64,000 nt of DNA from NCBI GenBank assembly GCA_001570385.1, contig BBYL01000022.1, positions 124,001-188,000 on the forward strand, read 5' to 3'. Under the pieces are notes generated by a model. The model was not told where the DNA came from and ran no database searches. It was given only the letters and a program-made list of their open reading frames with translations. The stretch comes from Microtetraspora glauca (GTDB taxonomy: Bacteria; Actinomycetota; Actinomycetes; Streptosporangiales; Streptosporangiaceae). Below are positions 17,784-26,754 of the stretch, one piece after another. Both the position numbers and the translations under genes were made by a program. Position 1 is the first letter of the stretch, and each line of letters begins with the position of its first letter.

Positions 17784-20700
17784 CGCGGTATGTACCGACC
17801 CGGGCAGGGATCATCAACCTCTGGGACTACCGGGACGAGGAGTTCGGCTTCGCCGGCGGCTGGCTGATCCTGCGCGGCCCCAACGGCTCGGGCAAGACCA
17901 AGGCGCTTGAGGTGCTGTTCCCCTTCGTGCTGGACGGGCGGATCGACCCCAAGCGACTCAACCCGTTCGCCTCCGAGGACCGCACGATGAAGTCCAATCT
18001 GCTCTTCCGCGGGCAGGACAGCGCGGTCGGCTACGTCTGGATGGAGCTGCGGCATCGCGACACGGGCGAGTCGGTCACGGTCGGCATCGGACTGCACGCC
18101 CAGCGGCACCGGGACACCCCGGTGCGCTGGCATTTCATCGCCGAGGGCCGGGTAGGTGAGGACTTTTCGCTCATCACCCCCGACGACCGGCCGATGAGCA
18201 GGAAACAGCTTGTCGAAGAGCTCGGCGAGAACGCGATCATGGCCACTCCGTCGGATTACCGGCACGCCATCGACCAGCGGTTGTTCGGCCTGGGCCGAGA
18301 GCGGTACGAACAGCTCATCACGCTGATTCTGACGTTGCGCCGCCCGCAGCTGGCCAAGAACCTCGACCCCGGCAAGCTCTCTGACACGCTCACCGACGGG
18401 CTGCGGCCGGTCGACGACGATCTGATCGCCGAGGCGGCCCATTCCTTCGACGACATGGAGACCGTACAGCGGACCCTGGAGGGGTTGGTCGCCGCCGACG
18501 AGGCGACGCAGTCCTTCCTGTCCAGCTACACGACATACCTGCGCGCGCACGCGCGCTGGGCGGCCGACGCGCTCACCCGCCGCCGTGAGGTCACCAGCGC
18601 TCACCGTGCCGGGCTGGGGAAGGTCACCGCGGCGCTGGCCACGGCCGAGCAGGCCCAGACGGAGTCGGCGCGCGCGCTGTCCGCCGCGGAGGACACTTTG
18701 GCCGGGCTCCGCGCCCGGCTGGAACAGCTCAAGAGCAGCGCCGGCTACCAGGCCCTCGAACAGCTCGCCGATCTCGAACGGCTGGTACGGACCTGCGCGG
18801 AGACCGCCTCGGCGGCCGAGACGGAGCTGGAGCGACGGGCCGGCACCACCCACCGGGCGCAGGCCGAGCTGGCCGGCGCGCGGCGAACCCTCGCCGAACT
18901 GGAGGCGGCGGTCTCACGCACCGCGACCGAACTCGCCGACGAAGCCGCGGCGGCGGGGATCGGCTGGTCCCCCGCCGACGCGGAACCGGACGGCTTCGCC
19001 GAGCGGGTGGGCGGCCGAGTGGCCGCGCGCGCCGGTGACGTACGGGCGATCCGCGCCGCGATCCAGACGCACCGCAGCGCCGAGCAGATCCGCGACCTCG
19101 CCCAGGTGGCCCTGGACAAGGCGTCGGCGGCGGTCGCGGCGGCGGAACTGGCCGAGGCCGAGGCAGCCGGAGCGGTCGAGACCGCCCGCGAGAACGCCGG
19201 TCAGCAGCTCGCCCAGTGGGCGCTGCGCCATCACGACGTCCTCTCTGACGGGTCGGGAACGAGACTGCTCGATGCGCTGGAACAGGCGCTGGAGCAGGCG
19301 GGCGAGCCCGACGCCCCCGGACTCGACGCGGTCTTCGCCACCGTGAGCGCCCCCGCGGTCACCGACCTCCGCGACTCCCAGGCGCAGATCAGAGCCGAGC
19401 TCGGCTCGGTACGGCGGGACAGGTCGCAGGTCGAGGCGGAGCGGGCGCGGATCGCCGCCGAACGCGACGACGCCCCGCCCCCGTTCGCGGCCCGCACCGC
19501 CCCCAGGGACGGCAAGCCCGGAGCGCCGCTCTGGCGTCTGGTCAGGTTCGCCGACCAGGTGACCGAGGAGCGCGCCGCGTCGGTCGAGGCGGCCCTTGAG
19601 GCGGCCAACCTGCTCGACGCCTGGGTGGCCCCCGGCGACGCCCCGGTCGCCGCCGGAGACTCCGAGGGCTATCTCGCCCCCGGCGCCCCGGTGACCGGGG
19701 CGAGCCTCGCGGATCTGCTGGTTCCCGAGGAGGAGACGGTCGTTCCGGCCGAACGGATCACCGCGATCCTGCGCTCGGTGGCCCTGGACGGGGCCGGCCC
19801 GGTGATCTCGCCCGACGGCCGATTCGTCCAGGGGATCCAGGTCGGAGCACATCACAAGCCCCACGCGGAATATGTGGGCGCGACCGCGCGGGCCCGCCGC
19901 CGCGCCGTCCGGCTCGCCGAATGCGACGCCCGCATCGCCGCGCTCACCGAGGCCGTCGCGGAGCTGGAGCGCCGCGCGGCCCAGGCCGAGAACGCGTTGG
20001 AGGCGATCGCCGCCGCACGCGCCGGACTGCCGAAGACCGGACCGATCGTGGCCGCCCTGCGGGAGCACGAGCGCGCGGCCGGGCGCCTGCGCGCCACCCG
20101 CGAAGGGGCCGACGACGCGCAGACGGCCTACGACGAGGCGGTCGCCGCCTGCGGCGCGGCCGAGCGCGCGCTGCGCCGGGCGGGAGCCGAGCACGCGTTG
20201 GATCCCGGATCCGTGGACGAGGTGGCCCAGGCCGTACAACGCTTCGAGACCGCGGCCGGGACGCTCGTCGGACGCCGTCGCGAGGAGGAGCGGCAGCATG
20301 ACGTCGTGCGGGGCGCCACGGACCGTCTGGAGTCCGCCGCCGACGACGAGGCGTCCGCGGCCCGGATCGAGCAGGCGGCGCGGCGGCGGCACACGGAGGA
20401 GGCCGCCAAGCTGGACGCGCTCCGGACGACCATGGGGGCAGAGGCCAGCGCGGTGCTCGCCGAACTTCAGCAGGCCGAGGCGGGCATCGCCGTCGCCTCC
20501 CGCGAGCGGGAGTCGGCCCGCGAGGCCGAGCGGGAGGCGCTCGCCGAGGCCGCGGCCGCCCGGGCCAGGCTCGCAGCCGCTCGGGAGGCGCTGAACGTCG
20601 CCTCCGCCGAGGAGCGGCAGACCGCCAGAGCGCTGACTCCGTTCGCCCGGCGTGAGCTGCTTGACGTGCTCAGATGTCCGGCCGATCTGTCGTGGCCCGC

Positions 20701-21850
20701 ACAGGAGGCGGACTGGCTGGGCGAGGAGCTGCCCGCCGAGGTGAGCGCGGTGCACGAGTCGATCCTCGCCGTGACCCGCGACCTGTCCCCCACCGAGGTC
20801 TCGCTCAAGCAGTCCACAACCCGGCTCACCAAGGCCCTGGACGAGCTCCAGGCGCAGCTCGCCGCAGCCGGGCAGGACTACCGGCCCGAATGGGACGGCT
20901 CGGACGGCGTGATCGTGGTCAGGGTCGCCGACGAGGAAGGTCCGCTGCCCGTGGGCTCCTTCGCCGCGAAGATGGCCGCCAGCCGCCGTGACCAGCAGCA
21001 GCTCCTCAGCGACTCCGAGCAGCGCATCCTGGAGGACGCGCTGCTCACCCGGCTGGCCCAGCAGATCCACGACCGGACCGTGGACGCCCGCGACCTGATC
21101 AGGCGGATGAACGCGGAGATGCGGTCGCGCCGCATGTCGTCGGGGACCACGGTCGGGGTGAGCTGGCAGCTCTCCGACAATCTCGACGACGAGCAACGAG
21201 CGGTCTGCGGCCTGCTCGACGCGGACGCCGCCCGGCTCGGCCCTGACGAGCTGACCCGGATGCGTGGCCATTTCGCCACCCAGATCAAGAACGCGCGGGC
21301 CCGCGAGCGGGAGACTCCGTACAAGGAGCTGCTGTCGAAGGTGCTCGACTACCGCCGCTGGCGGCAGTTCACGTTCCAGCTCATACGGCCAGGCGGGACC
21401 GAGGAGCGTCTCACCCGGGCCAAGCACAGCCGGCTGTCCGGCGGCGAACAGTCGGTGTCGCTGCACCTGCCGCTGTTCGCCGCGGCGCACGCCATGCTCA
21501 ACTCGGCCCGCTCCGACGCGCCCCGGCTGCTCGCGCTCGACGAGGCGTTCGCCGGGGTGGACGACACGGGACGCAGCGAGCTGATGAGCCTGGCCGCCCA
21601 GTTCGACCTCGATCTGTTCATGACGGGCTACGACCTGTGGGCCGCCCACGCCGCCGTGCCCGCCGCGGCGCATTACGACCTGGCTCATTCCCCGGTGGAT
21701 CACACGGTCAGCGCGCTGCTCCTGGTCTGGGACGGCTCCGAGCTGCTCGCCGACGACGCGGGTGAGCTGGCCGCCGCTCTCGGCTCTCCCGGCACGCGCC
21801 GCGTGCCGTCGACGCCGGCGATGGCCGACATGGCGGACGTTCATGGATGA
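17780..21850 (+). CDS. jetC: Wadjet type II JetC, SMC/MukB-like ATPase (TIGR02680)
   Basis: A 1356-aa protein from GTG 17780. Walker A GPNGSGKT is at residues 33-40, the ABC signature LSGGE at 1219-1223 and Walker B ALDE with D1254/E1255, followed by the D-loop FAGVDD. Between them are two long Ala/Glu/Arg-rich coiled-coil arms (about 260-560 and 700-950) separated by a globular hinge near residues 570-700 (APLWRLVRFADQV, GPVISPDGRFVQGIQ). This is the architecture of SMC ATPases, with both nucleotide half-sites intact, so the motor is probably active. It forms the DNA-extruding core of Wadjet together with JetA and JetB. Confidence 0.95.
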   Translation: MTRYVPTRAGIINLWDYRDEEFGFAGGWLILRGPNGSGKTKALEVLFPFVLDGRIDPKRLNPFASEDRTMKSNLLFRGQDSAVGYVWMELRHRDTGESVTVGIGLHAQRHRDTPVRWHFIAEGRVGEDFSLITPDDRPMSRKQLVEELGENAIMATPSDYRHAIDQRLFGLGRERYEQLITLILTLRRPQLAKNLDPGKLSDTLTDGLRPVDDDLIAEAAHSFDDMETVQRTLEGLVAADEATQSFLSSYTTYLRAHARWAADALTRRREVTSAHRAGLGKVTAALATAEQAQTESARALSAAEDTLAGLRARLEQLKSSAGYQALEQLADLERLVRTCAETASAAETELERRAGTTHRAQAELAGARRTLAELEAAVSRTATELADEAAAAGIGWSPADAEPDGFAERVGGRVAARAGDVRAIRAAIQTHRSAEQIRDLAQVALDKASAAVAAAELAEAEAAGAVETARENAGQQLAQWALRHHDVLSDGSGTRLLDALEQALEQAGEPDAPGLDAVFATVSAPAVTDLRDSQAQIRAELGSVRRDRSQVEAERARIAAERDDAPPPFAARTAPRDGKPGAPLWRLVRFADQVTEERAASVEAALEAANLLDAWVAPGDAPVAAGDSEGYLAPGAPVTGASLADLLVPEEETVVPAERITAILRSVALDGAGPVISPDGRFVQGIQVGAHHKPHAEYVGATARARRRAVRLAECDARIAALTEAVAELERRAAQAENALEAIAAARAGLPKTGPIVAALREHERAAGRLRATREGADDAQTAYDEAVAACGAAERALRRAGAEHALDPGSVDEVAQAVQRFETAAGTLVGRRREEERQHDVVRGATDRLESAADDEASAARIEQAARRRHTEEAAKLDALRTTMGAEASAVLAELQQAEAGIAVASRERESAREAEREALAEAAAARARLAAAREALNVASAEERQTARALTPFARRELLDVLRCPADLSWPAQEADWLGEELPAEVSAVHESILAVTRDLSPTEVSLKQSTTRLTKALDELQAQLAAAGQDYRPEWDGSDGVIVVRVADEEGPLPVGSFAAKMAASRRDQQQLLSDSEQRILEDALLTRLAQQIHDRTVDARDLIRRMNAEMRSRRMSSGTTVGVSWQLSDNLDDEQRAVCGLLDADAARLGPDELTRMRGHFATQIKNARARERETPYKELLSKVLDYRRWRQFTFQLIRPGGTEERLTRAKHSRLSGGEQSVSLHLPLFAAAHAMLNSARSDAPRLLALDEAFAGVDDTGRSELMSLAAQFDLDLFMTGYDLWAAHAAVPAAAHYDLAHSPVDHTVSALLLVWDGSELLADDAGELAAALGSPGTRRVPSTPAMADMADVHG

Positions 21851-23048
21851 CCTGGACGGCGACGGCTGGCGGCGGCTGCTCGCCGCCGCCAGGCGCAGGC
21901 TGGAACGGACCGGCGGGACGATCGAGGGATCGGTGGGACTGGCCGACCCCTCCGACGCCGAGCGACGGGTGGTCATCGGCGTCACCGGCAGCTACCGTCC
22001 CGAGAACGTGAAACGGCTCACCGTACGGCTCGCCGACCTCGACCGTGCCCTGAACGGGGGGCTGCTGGCGACGCTCGCCGCGCTGGACGGTCCGGTACGG
22101 GACCGGGCGGCTGAGCGGGCCGCCGAGGAGTCCCACCGGCAGGTGCTGCTGGCGGCGGCTGGAGCCGCCGCCAGCGCCGCGGAGCCGTGGTTCGCCGAAT
22201 GGCTCGCGGCGATGACCGCGGACGGCACGCTCACCCGCCTGATCCGGCGGGACGACGCCCATCTGATCGGTCAGGCGACGGCGGTGCTCGACCAGTTGCC
22301 CGCCGGCTACGTCCCGCTTCCGGTCCTGGCCGAGTCCGTCACCGGCGACACCAAGGCGCTCGCGGCCGGTAGCCCCCTGGCAACCCTGGTTCTGCGAGCC
22401 CTGGCGATCCGCTCGGATTCCCCCGCGGTTCCCTCTGGCCGGGCGGAGCAGCGGGCTCTGTGGGAGTCCGTGGGCGTGATCATGGACGACATGGCCAGCC
22501 AGGTGTTGATACTCAACGTCCGGACCCGAGGCGGCAACCCGGTGTCCCGGTGGCTGGACGACGCCGCCGCGTTCGGCATCCCGTTCCGGCTCACCCTGCA
22601 CCAGCAGGCGGAGCACCCGGTCGTGCCGGCCTGCGAGGAGATCTTCGTCTGCGAGAACCCGGCGATCCTGCGCACCGCGGCCGCCGAACTCGGGACGGCG
22701 TCGGCCGCGTTGGTCTGCACCGAGGGGATCCCGTCCGTCGCCTGTCACAGGCTACTCGCCGCCGCCGTGGCCGCCGGGTCACGACTGCGCTGGCGGGCCG
22801 ACTTCGACTGGACCGGCCTGCGCATCGTGTCGGCCGCGATCATGCGGCACGGCGCGGCTCCCTGGCGGATGAGCGCCGCCGACTACGCGGCCGGCCTGGC
22901 GGGAGGCGAGTCCACGCCCCTCGCCGGCAGCAGGACCGGCAGCCCGTGGGAGCCGGGACTCGCCGAACTGATGGCCGCCGAGGGGCGGGCCGTCATGGAA
23001 GAACGCCTGGTCCCCGCGCTGCGCGCCGACCTCACGGTCGATGCCTGA
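21843..23048 (+). CDS. jetD: Wadjet type II JetD, Toprim nuclease (TIGR02679)
   Basis: A 401-aa protein from ATG 21843, overlapping the end of jetC by 8 bp. The C-terminal half is a topoisomerase VI-like Toprim domain: catalytic Glu in FVCENPAIL (E271) and the DxD pair in WRADFDWTGLRI (D320/D322). The N-terminal half is the DUF3323-type DNA-binding part (ERRVVIGVTGSYRP). JetD is the nuclease that cuts circular DNA trapped by JetABC. The catalytic residues are all present, so the system should be functional. Confidence 0.93.
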   Translation: MDDLDGDGWRRLLAAARRRLERTGGTIEGSVGLADPSDAERRVVIGVTGSYRPENVKRLTVRLADLDRALNGGLLATLAALDGPVRDRAAERAAEESHRQVLLAAAGAAASAAEPWFAEWLAAMTADGTLTRLIRRDDAHLIGQATAVLDQLPAGYVPLPVLAESVTGDTKALAAGSPLATLVLRALAIRSDSPAVPSGRAEQRALWESVGVIMDDMASQVLILNVRTRGGNPVSRWLDDAAAFGIPFRLTLHQQAEHPVVPACEEIFVCENPAILRTAAAELGTASAALVCTEGIPSVACHRLLAAAVAAGSRLRWRADFDWTGLRIVSAAIMRHGAAPWRMSAADYAAGLAGGESTPLAGSRTGSPWEPGLAELMAAEGRAVMEERLVPALRADLTVDA

Positions 23049-23067
23049 TCGACGGCCGGCACCCTCG

Positions 23068-23443
23068 TTACGGCACCCCCTGAGTGATCTTGCTGTGTGT
23101 GTCCAGCACAGCCCGATCGGCCGCTGCCCGCCCTGAGACCCACCCATCGTGGTTGTTGATCGAACCCGCGGTGATCATGTTCAGTTCGGGGAACAGCTTC
23201 TGGACCTTCTCTTCGACCGCCTCATCCCTGGCGGCCAGCACTGCCGCTCCCCGATCCGCTGAGCGTAGGCGGCGAGGAACGACTGCCGGAACGAGCGGGT
23301 ACGCGAGCGGCCCGCACCGTCACGGCGGGAACCGGCCTGCGTCATCGCAGATCGGCTGGGAAGCCCACCATCGTGGCGAACCCCAGGTGTCTGCTCCACA
23401 CCGAACGGCAGTGGTTGGCCGAGGCCACCATGTCGAGTTGCAT
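23068..23443 (-). pseudogene. Degraded DUF2786-type gene
   Basis: Three minus-strand frames in series give one protein's remains: QLDMVASANHCRSVWSRHLG then ATMVGFPADL, next SFRQSFLAAYAQRIGER, then LAARDEAVEEKVQKLFPE and a WVSGRAAADRAVLDT C-terminus. This order matches actinobacterial DUF2786 proteins (zincin-like unknowns). At least two frameshifts and loss of the N-terminus make it a pseudogene. It fills the 424-bp gap between jetD and the RecD-like gene. Confidence 0.65.
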
Positions 23444-23472
23444 CCCGCTGCGCGGATGGTTGGATTCCTGAT

Positions 23473-25572
23473 ATGGAGGCGTCGGTAGAGCAGCTGGTGT
23501 TCGTCCGCGAGGACGAGTACACGGTCGCGCGCATGAGCGCCGAGGGCGATGTCGCGTTCGTCGCATCGGGGCGAGCGCTGGCCGGAGTGCAACCGGGCGA
23601 GACGCTCAGGCTCACCGGCGAGTGGGATGACCATCCGCGCTTCGGCCGACGGCTGGTGGTGACCGGATGCGAGCGGATCGTCCCGTCCACGCTCAGGGCC
23701 ATCCAGCTCTACCTGGGCTCCGGCCTGATCAGAGGAATCGGGCCGCGGCTGGCCCAGGCCGTCGTGGAACACTTCGGTGAAACCAGCCTGACGGTCATCG
23801 ACAGCGCGCCGGAAAGGCTACGCGAGGTCGTCAACATCGGTCCGGTCCGGCAGGCTCAGATCGTGAACGCCTGGCAGGAGCAGAAGGCGATCGCCGCGCT
23901 GATGGTGATGCTTCAGGGGTTCGGGATCAGCCCGCTGCTCGCGGCCAAGACCTACCAGGTGTTCGGGGCGGACTCGGCCGAGGTGCTGAGGTCCGACCCC
24001 TACCGGCTCGTCGGGCAGGTGCGGGGCGTCGCGTTCCACACCGCCGACAAGATCGCACTGCAGTCGGGGGTCCCCGCGCGCAGCCCGCAACGAATCAAGG
24101 CGGCGATCCTCGACCGGCTGGAGGCCGCGGCAAGCCGCGACGGGCATTGCTACCTGACGATGCAGGCGCTCGTGACACGCACGGCCGAGCTGGTCGAGCA
24201 GGACGAGGAGCTCGTCCGCGCGATGATCGACGCCCTGGCCGCTGAGCTCCGGGTGGTGATCGAGGACGGCCCCGTGGTGTACGCCAAGGGGCTGCACGCT
24301 CGCGAGCTCAGGCCGGCCGCCGAGCTGGGCAGGCTCTGGCATACCCGCTCGACGCTGCCGATGCGGCACTTCGAGGAGGATCCCGGGCTCAACGACGACC
24401 AGCGCGCGGCCGTCACGATGGCGCTGACCAGCACGGTCTCCGTACTCACCGGCGGGCCCGGATCCGGCAAGAGCCACACGATCAGGGTGATCGCGGCAAC
24501 CGTACGCGCGATGGGCGGCACGGTCACGCTCGCCGCGCCCACAGGGAAAGCGGCCAAGCGGCTGTCGGAGCTGACCGGCCTGCCCGCGATGACGATCCAC
24601 CGGATGCTGGCACACGAGCCCGACCCCGACACGCTCTTCGACGAGACTCCGGCGCAGGCAGACCTGGTGGCCATCGACGAGGCGTCCATGCTCGACCTGC
24701 ACCTGGCCGCCCGGCTCTGCTCCGCAATCCCCTCGGGCAGCCACCTGCTGCTCGTCGGCGACAGCGACCAGCTACCGAGCATCGGTCCTGGCAGCGTGCT
24801 GGCCGACCTGCTACGGGTCGAGGCGATTCCCCGGGTCCGCCTCACTCACGTCTACCGGCAGGCCGACGGCAGCGGCATCATCCAGGCGGCCCACCAGATC
24901 AAGGCCGGGGAGGTGCCGTGCACGCCGGGCGGCGGCTTCTGGTTCGAGGAGCTCGACGACCCCGAGGCGGTCGCGGACCGGGTGGTCCACCTGGCGACCG
25001 AGGCCATCCCCCGCAAGCAGGGCGTCGACCCCGGCCAGGTGCAGGTGCTCTGCCCGATGCGCAAGGGCGCCGCGGGCACCGCCGAGCTCGGCCGCAGGAT
25101 CCAGGAACGCCTCAACCCGCTCACCGTCGGCGAAACGGAACACTGGTTCGGCGCCTCGGCCTTCCGCGTCGGCGACCGTGTGATGCCGATCCGCAACAAC
25201 TACGACAAAGGCGTCTTCAACGGCGAGACCGGCACCATCACCGCCATCCACCAGGAGGATCGCGCCGTGGAGATCCTCATCGACGACGGCGACCCGGTCA
25301 CCTACGCCTTCGACGAGCTCGACGACCTCACCCACGCCTACGCCATCAGCGTGCACCGATCCCAGGGCAGCGAGTACCCCTTCGTGGTCGCCCCCATCGT
25401 CGCCGAGTCGGGCGGCATCATGCTCCGCCGCCGCCTCCTCTACACCCTGGTCACCCGGGCCCGCTCCTGGGTCGTCCTCGTCGGCCAGCGCAAGGCCCTG
25501 GAACTCGCCGTCCACCACCTCGGCCACCGCCGCAACACCGCCCTCTCCCATCGCCTCGTCCACATACTCTGA
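23473..25572 (+). CDS. RecD2-like superfamily 1B DNA helicase
   Basis: A 699-aa protein from ATG 23473 (ribosome-binding site weak). Order: OB-like N-terminus (FGRRLVVTGCERIVPST), helix-hairpin-helix repeats (GSGLIRGIGPRLAQ, VVNIGPVRQAQIV), then the helicase core with Walker A GGPGSGKS (327-334), APTGKAAKRL, Walker B IDEASM (D402/E403), GDSDQLPSIGPG, and the C-terminal SH3-like/UvrD_C part with YAISVHRSQGSEYPFV and LLYTLVTRA. RecD2 enzymes unwind DNA 5'-3' and act outside RecBCD in repair. Next to Wadjet it may be a defence accessory or ordinary repair gene; context favours the former only weakly. Confidence 0.93.
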   Translation: MEASVEQLVFVREDEYTVARMSAEGDVAFVASGRALAGVQPGETLRLTGEWDDHPRFGRRLVVTGCERIVPSTLRAIQLYLGSGLIRGIGPRLAQAVVEHFGETSLTVIDSAPERLREVVNIGPVRQAQIVNAWQEQKAIAALMVMLQGFGISPLLAAKTYQVFGADSAEVLRSDPYRLVGQVRGVAFHTADKIALQSGVPARSPQRIKAAILDRLEAAASRDGHCYLTMQALVTRTAELVEQDEELVRAMIDALAAELRVVIEDGPVVYAKGLHARELRPAAELGRLWHTRSTLPMRHFEEDPGLNDDQRAAVTMALTSTVSVLTGGPGSGKSHTIRVIAATVRAMGGTVTLAAPTGKAAKRLSELTGLPAMTIHRMLAHEPDPDTLFDETPAQADLVAIDEASMLDLHLAARLCSAIPSGSHLLLVGDSDQLPSIGPGSVLADLLRVEAIPRVRLTHVYRQADGSGIIQAAHQIKAGEVPCTPGGGFWFEELDDPEAVADRVVHLATEAIPRKQGVDPGQVQVLCPMRKGAAGTAELGRRIQERLNPLTVGETEHWFGASAFRVGDRVMPIRNNYDKGVFNGETGTITAIHQEDRAVEILIDDGDPVTYAFDELDDLTHAYAISVHRSQGSEYPFVVAPIVAESGGIMLRRRLLYTLVTRARSWVVLVGQRKALELAVHHLGHRRNTALSHRLVHIL

Positions 25573-25809
25573 GAGACCCGTGCTCCCGGAGGCCGCGCCG
25601 GCGTACGAGCTGGTGGCGTTGACGCTCAACGACGAGCCTGTTCACCTGTCCGCGCAGTGGGTGAGCGAACTCCGCCGACCAACCACCCTCTTCGGGCCCG
25701 TCCAAGACGATCACGGCTCTCGAGCGCCGGCTCGCCCCCCGCCGGCCGAGGCGCTCGGATAGCTTTTATAGCCGAAGCAGCAGGCCTACGAGGAGCGAGG
25801 GCAGAGCGA

Positions 25810-26754
25810 GTGACGGGAACGGAACGGCCCAGCGCGATCGGGCGGGCGCTGCTGGCGATCAGCGACCAGTGGACGTTGCTGATCCTGCAGCGGGCCTTCC
25901 TCCTGCACATCCGGCGCTTCGCCGACTGGCGGGACGAGCTGGGCATGTCCGAGTCGGTGCTGGCCAACCGGCTCAAGGAGATGGTCGCGGGGGACCTGCT
26001 GCGCCCGGTCCCCTACCGCGAGCAGGGGCGCACCCGTACCGAGTACCTGCTGACCGAGCGCGCGATCGAGCTGTGGCCGATGCTGGTGGAGATCTGGTCG
26101 TGGGAGCGCAGATGGGTGCCGCGCCGCCACGGGCTGCCGGAGCTGACACACGACGCCTGCGGCAAGCGCACCGACGTCGAGCTGTGCTGCGCGAACTGCG
26201 GCCGGGCGCCGGTCACCGCCCGTGACACCGAGACCATGCGGGGCGCGGCCACCTTCGCCCAGGTGACGGTGCCGCGCCATCACCGCAGGACCGTCCGCGG
26301 CGCGGCCGAGCGCGACCCGCTGTCGTACTTCCCCGAGACCTTCGAACTGCTGGGCGACCGCTGGAGCACGGTGATCCTCGCGGCCGCCTTCCTCGGCACC
26401 AGGCGCTTCGCCGACTTCCAGTCGGAGCTCGGCGTGGCGCCCTCGGTGCTGTCCGACCGGCTGCGCCGCTTCGGGGAGCTGGGCGTGCTCGCCGTGGAAG
26501 AGCCCGGCGCGCGGCCCCGGTACCAGCTGACCGACAAGGGCCTGGACTTCTTCGGGATCTTCGCCTTCATCGTCGAGTGGGCGCAGAAGTGGTACACAGG
26601 TCCGCCCGACACCGATCTGCGCATCACCCATCGCGAGTGCGGCCGGCCGTTCCGCCCCTACCTACGGTGCCGGTCGTGCGGGCAGGCGCTCGGCCGTACC
26701 GAGATGCACTTCGTCATCCCCGAGCGGCGGCCGCCGCTCGCCGGGACTGGGTGA
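25810..26754 (+). CDS. Double HxlR-type transcriptional regulator
   Basis: A 314-aa protein from GTG 25810. It contains two complete HxlR winged-helix units: residues about 10-105 (LAISDQWTLLILQRAFL, FADWRDELGMSESVLANRLK) and about 170-270 (FELLGDRWSTVILAAAFLG, FADFQSELGVAPSVLSDRLR). Each is followed by a similar Cys motif (THDACGK...CCANCGRAP; THRECGR...CRSCGQAL). Ordinary HxlR proteins are single units of 110-220 aa, so this is an internal duplication/fusion able to act as a built-in dimer. A -10-like TTTATA lies at 25764-25769. Its 3' end overlaps the convergent paaN-like gene by 41 bp. It is the only obvious regulator of the catabolic block. Confidence 0.9.
   Translation: MTGTERPSAIGRALLAISDQWTLLILQRAFLLHIRRFADWRDELGMSESVLANRLKEMVAGDLLRPVPYREQGRTRTEYLLTERAIELWPMLVEIWSWERRWVPRRHGLPELTHDACGKRTDVELCCANCGRAPVTARDTETMRGAATFAQVTVPRHHRRTVRGAAERDPLSYFPETFELLGDRWSTVILAAAFLGTRRFADFQSELGVAPSVLSDRLRRFGELGVLAVEEPGARPRYQLTDKGLDFFGIFAFIVEWAQKWYTGPPDTDLRITHRECGRPFRPYLRCRSCGQALGRTEMHFVIPERRPPLAGTG

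Noticed and set aside
18914..21985. 1023-codon minus-strand open frame
   Set aside because: It is the antisense of jetC; Arg/Gly/His-rich, no domain, while jetC carries a full set of SMC motifs.
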